Positions 7,803-14,043 of a stretch of 22,051 nucleotides of DNA are shown piece by piece. Under the pieces are notes generated by a model. It was given only the letters and a program-made list of their open reading frames with translations. It ran no database searches and was not told where the DNA came from. Positions within the stretch are counted from its first letter, which is position 1. Each line of letters starts with the position of its first letter. The position numbers were made by a program, and so were the translations under genes. The stretch comes from a virus, in the IMG/VR virus record IMGVR_UViG_3300035204_002446, positions 1 to 22,051 of that record; one strand, given 5' to 3'.

Positions 7803-8315
7803 TTAATTTAGCTTTGAGATTGGTATGTTATAGCAGTCAGCTTTAAAATAAAAATCTGCACTCGGTGGCGAATCTGGGTCTAACTCTCCTTCTTTATAGA
7901 ATTTCGCTTCTTTATAAAAATCTTCTTTACTTATTTTCCCCAAGTACCATGCGGTGGAATGGTCGTCTAGCACACTTACGAAAGCATACTCGTTGCACTC
8001 TTGTTCGGTGTTGAAGTCTGCTACCGTACAGTTATAATGCTCTCTTGGGGGAACCGTTCTCTCTTTTGTTTTAACGTCCACTTTAATTTTATCTCCGTAA
8101 ACTATGTCGTAATCATAGGTGTCTTCGACTTTACCCTTAAGAACTCTTTCAACAACCGCTTCACCTAGGTAAGCTACTATCGCACCCTTTCCTTTTCTAA
8201 TAGAGTTATTAAGAAGAGGTAATGCTTTTGCTCTGGCCTTTGCTTTTCGGAGGGCTTCTTCTGAGATTTTAAATTTTTTCACATTTTTCCTTCCAGCTTT
8301 CCACACAAAACTCAT
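7803..8315 (-). CDS. PD-(D/E)XK-superfamily nuclease-like protein inserted between the two DnaE parts, 170 aa
   Basis: A Lys-rich helical N-terminus (KISEEALRKAKARAKALP) is followed by GEAVVERVLKGK (E52), then DYDIVYGDKIKVDVKTK with D70 and D80-V-K82. This is the E...D...D-x-K layout of the PD-(D/E)XK fold (restriction enzymes, Vsr, some free-standing phage homing endonucleases). The C-terminal half is rich in aromatic and acidic residues and is not recognised. ATG 8315 lies 47 nt inside the PHP gene; a GTG at 8282 would shorten the overlap. Its place between the PHP and polymerase genes suggests either a replication nuclease or the mobile gene that split dnaE. The product has not been matched to a named family. 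Confidence 0.6.
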   Translation of the reverse strand: MSFVWKAGRKNVKKFKISEEALRKAKARAKALPLLNNSIRKGKGAIVAYLGEAVVERVLKGKVEDTYDYDIVYGDKIKVDVKTKERTVPPREHYNCTVADFNTEQECNEYAFVSVLDDHSTAWYLGKISKEDFYKEAKFYKEGELDPDSPPSADFYFKADCYNIPISKLN

Positions 8316-9036
8316 CGCTGGTCATGTGTTCTATTTCTGGTTTCTCGAGTGTGCTGCGGTTATTAATACAACGAAAAGTTAAATACGCTTTGAAGTCTTT
8401 CTTGTTTTTGTAAAAAATGCTTTGAGTTTTTTGAATCTTAGCGCCTTCCGCTTCGGCTTGGCTTATTACTTTTTCTTTCACTATGTGATCAAAGGGGAGG
8501 TTGTTGTCTTCCATAAAATATGTTAGCTTTGCGAAATCAAATTCCGGCACACAGATGTTACTGTGAAGGGTGTTATTAAAAAGATACGAATCATAAAATG
8601 GTATAACCATGGCAAGGTCTTTATTGCTCCACAACTTTTTCAGATTTTTATGGTCAATTCTCGGTTGGTAGTAAAACCCATCTCTTGAGGCTTTGGAAAA
8701 TATCTTTATTAACCTCTTATATCCTTCCTCATTTTTTAGGAGAATGACTATTTTATTATTTGTCTTTAGGGAGTCTGCATCCTTTTGCTCCATGTCATTA
8801 CAAATCGTAAGCCTTACTCCAAAGATTAATTTGATATTTAGGTCTTTTGAATTTTGGTAGGCTTGTAAGAAACCACTCATGTTGTGATCTATTAGGACCA
8901 TTTCTTCCATATTATTTTCTTTGCAAATATCAAAAATAGAGTCTGCCTCATCAGGTTCAGGAGAGCTATCTTCGAGAGTCAGTATTGACCTACCTAAACT
9001 ATAATGCGACTTAAATAAGGGAACGACCTCATCCAT
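8269..9036 (-). CDS. Stand-alone PHP domain of DNA polymerase III alpha (DnaE N-terminus), 255 aa
   Basis: The order of motifs follows the N-terminus of DnaE: SHYSLGRSI (residues 10-18), VLIDHNMSGF (canonical TDH-nmxG), LIFGVRL (canonical IxGxE) and the NEEGYKRLIKI helix. The C-terminus, CINNRSTLEKPE...TSDEFCVES, matches the end of the PHP region just before the palm. Several metal ligands are changed: the first His of HxH/HSD is Lys, and the Glu of IGxE is Arg. Catalytic PHP activity is therefore probably lost and the domain is structural. The rest of the polymerase is encoded two genes downstream. The gene has its own promoter with -10 TATAAT six bases before the ATG, predicting a leaderless mRNA. 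Confidence 0.85.
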   Translation of the reverse strand: MDEVVPLFKSHYSLGRSILTLEDSSPEPDEADSIFDICKENNMEEMVLIDHNMSGFLQAYQNSKDLNIKLIFGVRLTICNDMEQKDADSLKTNNKIVILLKNEEGYKRLIKIFSKASRDGFYYQPRIDHKNLKKLWSNKDLAMVIPFYDSYLFNNTLHSNICVPEFDFAKLTYFMEDNNLPFDHIVKEKVISQAEAEGAKIQKTQSIFYKNKKDFKAYLTFRCINNRSTLEKPEIEHMTSDEFCVESWKEKCEKI

Positions 9037-9042
9037 AAAACA

Positions 9043-9070
9043 ATTATAAGGCTTTTTTTATAAAGGTCAA
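9043..9070 (-). promoter_or_regulatory. Sigma70-type promoter P4, predicted leaderless start
   Basis: TTGACC (9070-9065) and a perfect TATAAT (9048-9043) are separated by 16 nt (tttataaaaaaagcct). Six bases (tgtttt) lie between the -10 and ATG 9036, so the expected +1 is the A of ATG. The A-tract occupies the same spacer register as in P1-P3. The upstream nuclease gene's TGA stop (9069-9067) is inside the -35 box. Confidence 0.8.
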
Positions 9071-10035
9071 GCCCAATCGAACGGATCTTCTGTGGTTGAC
9101 ACTTCTTCGTATGGATGTGCAGGGCATCCTTCGTATTTTTTCTTAATTATTTTTTGTCCATCCTTAGGTGAACCAAGTTCGCTTTTGGTGAATGATCCTT
9201 TGAGAATCTCACCATCCTCTGATTCAAGAGAGTAATAATCAAATGGCTCTAGGTAGGGACACTTCCAGTGTTTCCCTGCTTTGCAAAAGAATTTCGTTTC
9301 CATTTTATCTTTTGCGTAGTTAGTCTTAGCTTGGCCTTCTGTGAAGGAATTTATTATTTTGTACATGTGAGCAAGATAATGCTCGAAGCCGTCAAGTTGC
9401 TCTTGAGGAATTGTAATTTGTTGCGATGGTTGTCTTGGGAACTTTAAGAATAAAAATTCCACCTCTACATTCTTCGAGGATTTTGGCCATTTTCTTTTGG
9501 CTGCCAGTGTATACGCCATTGCTTGTATGTTAGACTCTAGGTCTTTGGCGGGAAACTTTCTTTTGCTAGACTTGTAATCTACTATTTTGATTTTATCTTT
9601 ATATTTAATTTTTTTGTCAATGAAACCCATGATTTCATACTCGGGGTTTTTGTTCTTGATTGTAAAGCGGATTTCAGGTTTATCAACTGCACCACCTTTC
9701 CCAAAGAAGTCTGAATTTAGGCCAACGTAGACCATGTCTAGGCACATTTCATGGTTTTCTTCGCTGTGACAGCCGCTTTTTAAAAGGAGTGTTTTGATCA
9801 ATCTTGCAACAGGTTTACTTGCTGCGGTAAAGCCTCGCTCCATTATTCGTTCGAAATGTTTTTTGTGTTTTTTGTTGAGTAAAAGCTCAAAAATAGTATG
9901 ACATACCGTTCCGCGACAAGCGCCATCGTTTTGTGTCTGTGGAATTTTCTCGTGATAGTTGCACCAGTATTTCCAAGAACAATCTTCAAGGGTTTTTATT
10001 CTTGATGCCGAGAGTACTTTTTTCTTTTTGTCCAT
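9067..10035 (-). CDS. RecB/Cas4-like PD-(D/E)XK nuclease, possible Fe-S protein, 322 aa
   Basis: The sequence follows the RecB-nuclease pattern: SASRIKTLEDC at the N-terminus, RGTVCHTIFE with H46, E121, GFID (D140), VDYKSSK (D153 and K155) and the motif-III helix SNIQAMAYTLA (Q171). Cysteines at 19 and 25 near the N-terminus, and C251 and C259 near the C-terminus, are placed as in AddB/Cas4-type enzymes that hold a 4Fe-4S cluster around the nuclease fold. This makes a cluster possible but not proven. Phage members usually act as exonucleases in recombination or DNA processing. It has its own promoter and a strong GGGAGG upstream, although 15 nt from the ATG is unusually far for a Shine-Dalgarno site. 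The gene ends inside the -35 box of P4. Confidence 0.85.
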   Translation of the reverse strand: MDKKKKVLSASRIKTLEDCSWKYWCNYHEKIPQTQNDGACRGTVCHTIFELLLNKKHKKHFERIMERGFTAASKPVARLIKTLLLKSGCHSEENHEMCLDMVYVGLNSDFFGKGGAVDKPEIRFTIKNKNPEYEIMGFIDKKIKYKDKIKIVDYKSSKRKFPAKDLESNIQAMAYTLAAKRKWPKSSKNVEVEFLFLKFPRQPSQQITIPQEQLDGFEHYLAHMYKIINSFTEGQAKTNYAKDKMETKFFCKAGKHWKCPYLEPFDYYSLESEDGEILKGSFTKSELGSPKDGQKIIKKKYEGCPAHPYEEVSTTEDPFDWA

Positions 10036-10063
10036 CCAGTTAAATTATTACCTCCCTGTAAAG

Positions 10064-10091
10064 AGTATACTAGTTATTTCTTTTAATGCAA
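10064..10091 (-). promoter_or_regulatory. Promoter P5 for the second replication transcription unit
   Basis: TTGCAT (10091-10086) and TATACT (10069-10064) are separated by 16 nt (taaaagaaataactag). It has the same geometry as P1-P4 but a weaker -35 and an interrupted A-tract. Unlike them it leaves a leader of about 22 nt, beginning near AGGGAGG and ending at ATG 10035. It lies directly after the terminator of the preceding operon. Confidence 0.65.
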
Positions 10092-10102
10092 AACAAAAAA
10101 TT

Positions 10103-10126
10103 AAAAAAATTACCCCGAAGAGGTAA
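10103..10126 (-). terminator. Rho-independent terminator of the helicase-to-lysine-dehydrogenase operon
   Basis: On the minus strand TTACC (10126-10122) pairs with GGTAA (10114-10110) around a TCTTCGG loop, where inner T.G and C-G pairs are also possible. Seven T residues follow (10109-10103). It sits about 46 nt after the stop of the dehydrogenase gene and upstream of promoter P5, which is where an operon end is expected. Confidence 0.7.
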
Positions 10127-10172
10127 AAGAATGTAAGAAGCATTATCCAAAAGAAAGATGCAAGGCTTCTCA

Positions 10173-11270
10173 TTATATAATTTCTAATAATTTTAAATTA
10201 TTATTAAACTCTTCAAATGGCACATCTGAATAAGAAAGGTTTACTGGGTACTGTGTGTGGTAGTCTCTGTGTTCTTCTTTGTTGCCCTCCAGCTTGCCCT
10301 CTGCCATGATTTTAGCCACACTTGATATGGAGAAGGCTGTCGCTTTTTGCATGGCTGAGAACCCACCTGAGTCTCCCCAAATAGCTATTTCTTTTTTCCA
10401 CTCTACATTTTCTCCTTCCACAAAGGCTTTAATTAGGACGACATCATCTACGTCGTCTGTATTTTGGCACCCTCTTTCAATAGCTTCCCTTACACATTCT
10501 TCACTTTGGTTCTCTATTAAGAATCTGACTATATCTCTGTGCCCTTCGTATCTTAGCGTTTTATAGTAGCAATTTGCTACGCCCTTAGCCTTCATGGTCT
10601 GTATTGTGTGAGATGCTCCCCCACTAGTATAGAAAGCCTCTAGTTTTCCGAGTGTATTGCATTCTACTGATTCTAGCCCGCTCATTCCTTTTACTATTTT
10701 TAGTTCTCCGTCTTCTAAAATTTCACAATCATCTTTGTATTCGTTTATCAATCCGTCCACTGACCAAGTAACAACATAGTCTAGGGGGTGGTTTACTTTT
10801 GAATCAGGTAGGCCACCAACCATCATTCTGATTGTCGTCGCTCGCCTGTGTAGCTGTCTACACCCTTCTTCTGCTAAGATATTTACCCATCCCGGCGCAA
10901 GACCAAGGTCTGTAAAGACGGGTGTCTTCCCGTGGTTCTTAGCTGCCTCGTTTATGTTTTGTGATACGTCTACCCTGCCCCCTAGGTCACAGTAACGAAG
11001 TGAATTATTGTTGCACCAGTGCCCAACTTCTTCTGTCTGATGATACGGCAAGCTGCTTATAACGATGTCGGGCTTTTCGAATATCAAGGCGCGCTCGAAG
11101 GTTTTATCTTTATCTGTTAGATAAAATGCGCCATCATCTGGAATATATTTCCTAAAATTGTCTGCTGCTCCAGCGTATGAATCTACACCAACGACATGAA
11201 ACCCCAGCTTGCGCATGGCGTAGCATATAGCTGTGCCCATTCTACCTACACCTAGAACTGCTGCCTTCAT
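10173..11270 (-). CDS. Lysine 6-dehydrogenase / saccharopine-dehydrogenase-like enzyme, 365 aa
   Basis: An N-terminal NAD(P)-binding Rossmann fold starts LGVGRMG (G7, G9, G12), with an acidic end to the second strand (VVGVDS). The pattern then follows the saccharopine dehydrogenase family: VISSLPY, YCDLGG, DLGLAPGWVNILA, VGGLP, TWSVDGLINEY and LEAFYTSGGAS. The last two stretches resemble bacterial lysine 6-dehydrogenase most closely, an enzyme that oxidises L-lysine to aminoadipate 6-semialdehyde. Saccharopine dehydrogenase, which gives the same semialdehyde, is the main alternative, and carboxynorspermidine dehydrogenase is less likely. It is the last gene of the operon, overlaps the 56-aa gene by ATGA, and shares the transcript with an aldehyde dehydrogenase that could use its product. 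A terminator follows. Confidence 0.75.
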   Translation of the reverse strand: MKAAVLGVGRMGTAICYAMRKLGFHVVGVDSYAGAADNFRKYIPDDGAFYLTDKDKTFERALIFEKPDIVISSLPYHQTEEVGHWCNNNSLRYCDLGGRVDVSQNINEAAKNHGKTPVFTDLGLAPGWVNILAEEGCRQLHRRATTIRMMVGGLPDSKVNHPLDYVVTWSVDGLINEYKDDCEILEDGELKIVKGMSGLESVECNTLGKLEAFYTSGGASHTIQTMKAKGVANCYYKTLRYEGHRDIVRFLIENQSEECVREAIERGCQNTDDVDDVVLIKAFVEGENVEWKKEIAIWGDSGGFSAMQKATAFSISSVAKIMAEGKLEGNKEEHRDYHTQYPVNLSYSDVPFEEFNNNLKLLEII

Positions 11271-11437
11271 TTTTCGTAAATCTCTATCTCCCAGTTATCC
11301 ATAACTACTTTAGCTAACCAAAGCTGGAAGGGTATAGCTGCAAATCCTAACGTACAAACTATAGCTACCATCCAAAGAGCGATTTTTCCGTAGTAGTCTC
11401 TCCATTGGATGTTCAATTTGGATTTGTATGTTTTCAT
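11267..11437 (-). CDS. Small single-pass membrane protein, 56 aa
   Basis: A basic, aromatic N-terminus (MKTYKSKLNIQWRDYYGK) leads into one hydrophobic segment at about residues 19-42 (IALWMVAIVCTLGFAAIPF...). A short acidic tail (NWEIEIYEK) follows. ATG 11437 overlaps the stop of the 46-aa gene as ATGA, and its own TGA overlaps the ATG of the dehydrogenase the same way, so the frame is locked into a coupled series. By the positive-inside rule the N-terminus is cytoplasmic. No family is recognised. Confidence 0.7.
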   Translation of the reverse strand: MKTYKSKLNIQWRDYYGKIALWMVAIVCTLGFAAIPFQLWLAKVVMDNWEIEIYEK

Positions 11438-11574
11438 TTTTTTGGTAGCTTAACTCTTTTTCTGTGCCCTCCTTGGCCTCTATATTTTTTCATGCCTTTA
11501 CTGCGATTTCCGCAGCCTTGGCGAGTCTTTTTTCTGGTTTTCCCTTCGTAATTATTTGTTCTTCCGAATGCCAT
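11434..11574 (-). CDS. Small, highly basic phage protein with KYRGQG motif, 46 aa
   Basis: The protein is packed with Lys, Arg, Gly and Gln: KTRKKTRQGCGNRSKG and KKYRGQGGHRKRVK. The KYRGQG element with a preceding KTRQG is a pattern I associate with small conserved proteins in marine phages, of unknown function; binding to nucleic acid is a reasonable inference from charge. A proper Shine-Dalgarno (AAGGA, 5 nt before the ATG) precedes it, one of the clearer ones in the window. It ends in an ATGA overlap with the next gene. Confidence 0.7.
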   Translation of the reverse strand: MAFGRTNNYEGKTRKKTRQGCGNRSKGMKKYRGQGGHRKRVKLPKK

Positions 11575-11589
11575 TTATATCCTTTCTTA

Positions 11590-11733
11590 TTAAAAAAACT
11601 CTAACCACCATAACGTTAATACCGCTATTATTATAGCAATTTCTATAGTGTATTGTCCATTAAAAAACAAAAAAGTAGACAAAAATATCATAGATAACCC
11701 AGCTAGCAAATCTTTCCAATTTTTTTTAGTCAT
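11590..11733 (-). CDS. Small two-pass membrane protein, 47 aa
   Basis: A short basic N-terminus (MTKKNWKD) is followed by two hydrophobic segments, about 9-24 (LLAGLSMIFLSTFLFF) and 29-47 (TIEIAIIIAVLTLWWLEFF), joined by a tight NGQY turn. The ATG overlaps the last 8 nt of the 193-aa membrane protein gene. Small membrane proteins of this size in phages include holin-like, anti-holin and exclusion proteins, but nothing here selects one. No endolysin gene is visible nearby, which weakens a holin call. Confidence 0.6.
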   Translation of the reverse strand: MTKKNWKDLLAGLSMIFLSTFLFFNGQYTIEIAIIIAVLTLWWLEFF

Positions 11734-12307
11734 TTGGTTTATTTAAAAAGTCAGACGGTCTAAGTTCGTGAAACTCCCAGTCCTGCTCTTGAGATTCGCT
11801 ACCCCCTCCTTTGCCGTCGCTCTCTCCTTTGCCAAGTTTTGCTTTTCCTTTTTCTGACTTAGTTATTTTAGATAGGCTCCCTAGAACTGGTTGACCCCTC
11901 TGTAGTTTTTGTCTTATTTGTCTTTCTATTTGTTCATGAAGACCTCTGCTGTAGGGTAGCGCAAATAAGCGAGGCTCAGGCGTATCGCTTTTATAAGTAA
12001 AAACATTAAGCCACGAATCTTTTTTTTCTTCCGCTGACTCAATCAAGAAATAAATGGCCCCTTTAGATTTAGTAACCTTGTTGGGCTCCTTAACAATCAC
12101 CCAATGGATCAATACTTTGTCGGGCATGTCACTTTTAAGGGCTGGCCACCCCAAATATGAATGGATGGTCGACCAAAATACAATAGTAAAAATACAAAAG
12201 GTTGCAATGCAGGCAGACTTGAAATACCACTTAACTGAAGACTCCGTAAGCAGCCAGAAAGTTAGGCTGCCAAAGACTAATAACAAAATTGGTAATGCTA
12301 CGCTCAT
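11726..12307 (-). CDS. Membrane-anchored protein with soluble C-terminal domain, 193 aa
   Basis: Two N-terminal hydrophobic segments (about 2-20 and 29-46) are followed by a soluble domain of about 90 residues. That domain contains a likely beta-rich part (LIHWVIVKEPNKVTKSKGAIYFLI...WLNVFTYKS). A low-complexity, Lys/Gly/Ser-rich linker (KSEKGKAKLGKGESDGKGGG) and a short acidic end follow. No catalytic motif is recognised. It starts in an ATGA overlap with the APS-kinase-like gene. It could be a membrane-tethered host-takeover or envelope protein; this is inference only. Confidence 0.6.
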   Translation of the reverse strand: MSVALPILLLVFGSLTFWLLTESSVKWYFKSACIATFCIFTIVFWSTIHSYLGWPALKSDMPDKVLIHWVIVKEPNKVTKSKGAIYFLIESAEEKKDSWLNVFTYKSDTPEPRLFALPYSRGLHEQIERQIRQKLQRGQPVLGSLSKITKSEKGKAKLGKGESDGKGGGSESQEQDWEFHELRPSDFLNKPND

Positions 12308-12738
12308 ATTTTTAATAAATCCTTTAGTTCTGACCAGCTATCTTCTTCTTTTTGGTCTGTCCTGATAGTATAGTGTGGGTTTCCTACTTCGAAATCCTCA
12401 ACGTGATACTCTTTTCTCAAGTCTCTTTTAGATGTTAGGCACACCTCTGTCACGTGACCCTTGTTGTTTCTTTTTAAATCATTTCTGAGATGTAAGTAAG
12501 GGTTCACAATGCTCATGACTACGTGACCGTAAGGCAAGCTCTTTTTGCTTAAGTAGGTGGCTACGGCGTTTGCGTTTCTAATGTTTTCTTCGCGCCCTTC
12601 GCGGCCATAATTTGTATTAGTAAACATTTCTCTAAATTCATCACCATCAATAATGAATGGTGTACCTAGGTGATCTGCTAACAGTTTCCCTAGGGTTGTT
12701 TTTCCTGACCCGGGTTGTCCGTATATTAAATAAATCAT
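12304..12738 (-). CDS. APS-kinase-like (CysC-type) P-loop kinase, 144 aa
   Basis: Walker A is GQPGSGKTT near the N-terminus. It is followed by IDGDEFREMF (APS kinase DGDNxR), a GREGREENIRNANAVA helix (family DRxENIRRxxEVA) and NPYLHLRN (family SPYxxxR). Adenylylsulfate kinase makes PAPS from APS and ATP. The protein is shorter than CysC (about 200 residues), lacking part of the C-terminus, so the substrate could be another nucleotide or a modified base. ATG 12738 is chosen because it forms an ATGA overlap with the upstream gene; a TTG at 12744 would add two residues. With no other sulfur-assimilation gene in view, its role remains open. Confidence 0.7.
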   Translation of the reverse strand: MIYLIYGQPGSGKTTLGKLLADHLGTPFIIDGDEFREMFTNTNYGREGREENIRNANAVATYLSKKSLPYGHVVMSIVNPYLHLRNDLKRNNKGHVTEVCLTSKRDLRKEYHVEDFEVGNPHYTIRTDQKEEDSWSELKDLLKI

Positions 12739-12959
12739 TTCCAACTAAAATAACCATAAAAATTAAAAATAACCAACACGAAAGACATGGCTGCTGTCGG
12801 ATAGGCTTTTTTGTTTAAACAATAAATACCCACGAGAAGGTTGCCAGCTATCCAAACAAGCCAAGACTGTATCATCTCGTTTGCATTAAGGTAATATCCT
12901 AGGAAAATAAGAAATGCTCCAAGCCACCCCAGTAAATGTCCTTCATAAAATTTTTTCAT
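12735..12959 (-). CDS. Small three-pass membrane protein (PnuC/YgjV-like pattern), 74 aa
   Basis: Three hydrophobic segments at about 9-24, 31-49 and 54-72 are rich in Trp, Tyr and Gly: WLVWIAGNLLVGIYCLNKKAYPTAAM and VIFNFYGYFSW. The spacing of W-x-x-x-N and YGYxxW resembles a half-unit of PnuC-type vitamin transporters or YgjV-like inner membrane proteins. At 74 residues it is far too short for a full transporter unless it oligomerises. Both ends are ATGA overlaps, with the Coq4-motif gene upstream and the APS-kinase-like gene downstream. Confidence 0.6.
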   Translation of the reverse strand: MKKFYEGHLLGWLGAFLIFLGYYLNANEMIQSWLVWIAGNLLVGIYCLNKKAYPTAAMSFVLVIFNFYGYFSWK

Positions 12960-13558
12960 ATTAACCTTTGGCTTTCTGGGTCACTAAAACACTTCTTCTC
13001 TAGCGCATAATATTTTCTTAGAAAACTGGTATCAATTTTAAGTTCTTTTCTGATTGTTCCTATTTGCTTGCCTAAATATTTTTCAAAATTTATCTTAGAA
13101 AGATCAGTGGGACATAGGGAGCCAGCCATAACACCCATGTTAAAAACAAACCTTTCCTCTTCTCCGAATCTATATCCTTTCGGGTAAAAATATTTAGAAA
13201 CAAACATAAAAAGATTTCTTTTCCACCTCGTCATGTTTTTGGTTGATCCCATGGTATACCCTATTACAAAAGCCTCGTCTTTCAAGAGGAGTCCACGTCC
13301 AAGCATTACATGGATGCAATCGTGCGTAAATAAATCCACTGCTCCACTAAATAAATTTGACGTTTTATAATTAGGGTTTTCTGTGAGCTTTATAATTAGG
13401 GGAATGTTTTCTTGGCGGAGTTTGAATGGTTCCATTTCTCCAAGTATACTTTTTAGTTTTCTGCGGGAGGAAGATAGTTTTGGGTGCCACGCTTCGGAAG
13501 CTTCTTGAGCTTTTTGAGCTTCAGCTCTTTCGTGCTCTTTATGTTCGTATGGTGTCAT
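12956..13558 (-). CDS. Protein with Coq4-type metal motif HDxxH-x11-E, 200 aa
   Basis: A charged, Ala/Glu/Lys-rich helical N-terminus (about 5-40) precedes a mainly alpha-helical body. At 79-95 it contains HDCIH, then exactly 11 residues, then E. This is the spacing of the zinc-binding motif that defines Coq4 proteins of ubiquinone biosynthesis. The surrounding sequence (LFTHDCIHVMLGRGLLLKDEAFVIGYTMG) is Gly-rich and hydrophobic, as in that family. Overall similarity has not been tested, so the fold is inferred from one motif. ATG 13558 is chosen for its ATGA overlap with the 88-aa gene; the longer frame starts with TTG. Its neighbours are small membrane proteins, which would suit a membrane-lipid substrate. 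Confidence 0.55.
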   Translation of the reverse strand: MTPYEHKEHERAEAQKAQEASEAWHPKLSSSRRKLKSILGEMEPFKLRQENIPLIIKLTENPNYKTSNLFSGAVDLFTHDCIHVMLGRGLLLKDEAFVIGYTMGSTKNMTRWKRNLFMFVSKYFYPKGYRFGEEERFVFNMGVMAGSLCPTDLSKINFEKYLGKQIGTIRKELKIDTSFLRKYYALEKKCFSDPESQRLI

Positions 13559-13821
13559 TTTGGGTCGTTCCAATCCCAGACTTTTCGTGGTCGGGTAGCT
13601 GTTGCTAGGTCTTTATTTCTTTGCTCTAACGTGTTTGGTTTTGTGTTTTCATTCTTATCAAAACTTTTCCACCACGCAGGGATTTCTTTAAGTAAAAAGT
13701 AGGTAGTCATTCCCCATAAAGATGCCGCCATGCAAACTAAAGCCCATTTTATATGAACCATGTTTGCGTGGCTTTCTTGCGCTATCCTTATGCTTTCTTC
13801 GTATATTTGTTGTGCGTCCAT
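13555..13821 (-). CDS. Single-pass membrane protein, 88 aa
   Basis: An N-terminal amphipathic part (DAQQIYEESIRIAQESHANM) is followed by one membrane segment at about 25-45 (WALVCMAASLWGMTTYFLL). A polar, basic C-terminal half (DKNENTKPNTLEQRNKDLA...) ends the protein. A GAGGG lies upstream of ATG 13821 at a usable distance. It sits between the ExbB/ExbD-like pair plus a 70-aa gene and the Coq4-motif gene, and could be an accessory subunit of the channel; there is no direct evidence for that. Confidence 0.6.
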   Translation of the reverse strand: MDAQQIYEESIRIAQESHANMVHIKWALVCMAASLWGMTTYFLLKEIPAWWKSFDKNENTKPNTLEQRNKDLATATRPRKVWDWNDPK

Positions 13822-13824
13822 TGT

Positions 13825-14037
13825 TTACCCTCGCCAATTCCAATCCTCTTCTAAGGCGGATGTTATTAAGCTGTTTAGCCATTCATCTAGAGTTTTCTGT
13901 TGGGGTGGGTCTTCGTAGTCTCCCGTCTCAGATTGATATGCCTCAAGTAATTCATCGTCTACCTCCATTAATAGTTCTACAGAAGACCCTCCTGCTGTTC
14001 CTTTTATCATCCGTTCTCTTATTATATTTATTTTCAT
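13825..14037 (-). CDS. Small acidic protein, 70 aa
   Basis: The protein is acidic, soluble and unrecognised. It starts MKINIIRERMIKG, has a Gly-rich turn (TAGGSS), and then a mainly acidic helical part (ELLMEVDDELLEAYQSE...DEWLNSLITSALEEDW). The gene lies 6 nt downstream of the ExbD-like gene and 3 nt upstream of the next start, so it is part of the same coupled cluster. No motif suggests a function. Confidence 0.6.
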   Translation of the reverse strand: MKINIIRERMIKGTAGGSSVELLMEVDDELLEAYQSETGDYEDPPQQKTLDEWLNSLITSALEEDWNWRG

Positions 14038-14043
14038 GATTTG

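Noticed and set aside
4610-9036. Split intein explaining the divided DnaE
   Set aside because: There are no intein-like sequences at the end of the PHP part or the start of the core, and two unrelated genes lie between them.
11590-11733. Holin gene
   Set aside because: Size and two membrane segments fit, but there is no endolysin or spanin nearby, and several other tiny membrane proteins in the same operon look equally likely.
12054-12365. 103-aa plus-strand frame
   Set aside because: It is antisense to two coupled minus-strand genes and has no independent support.
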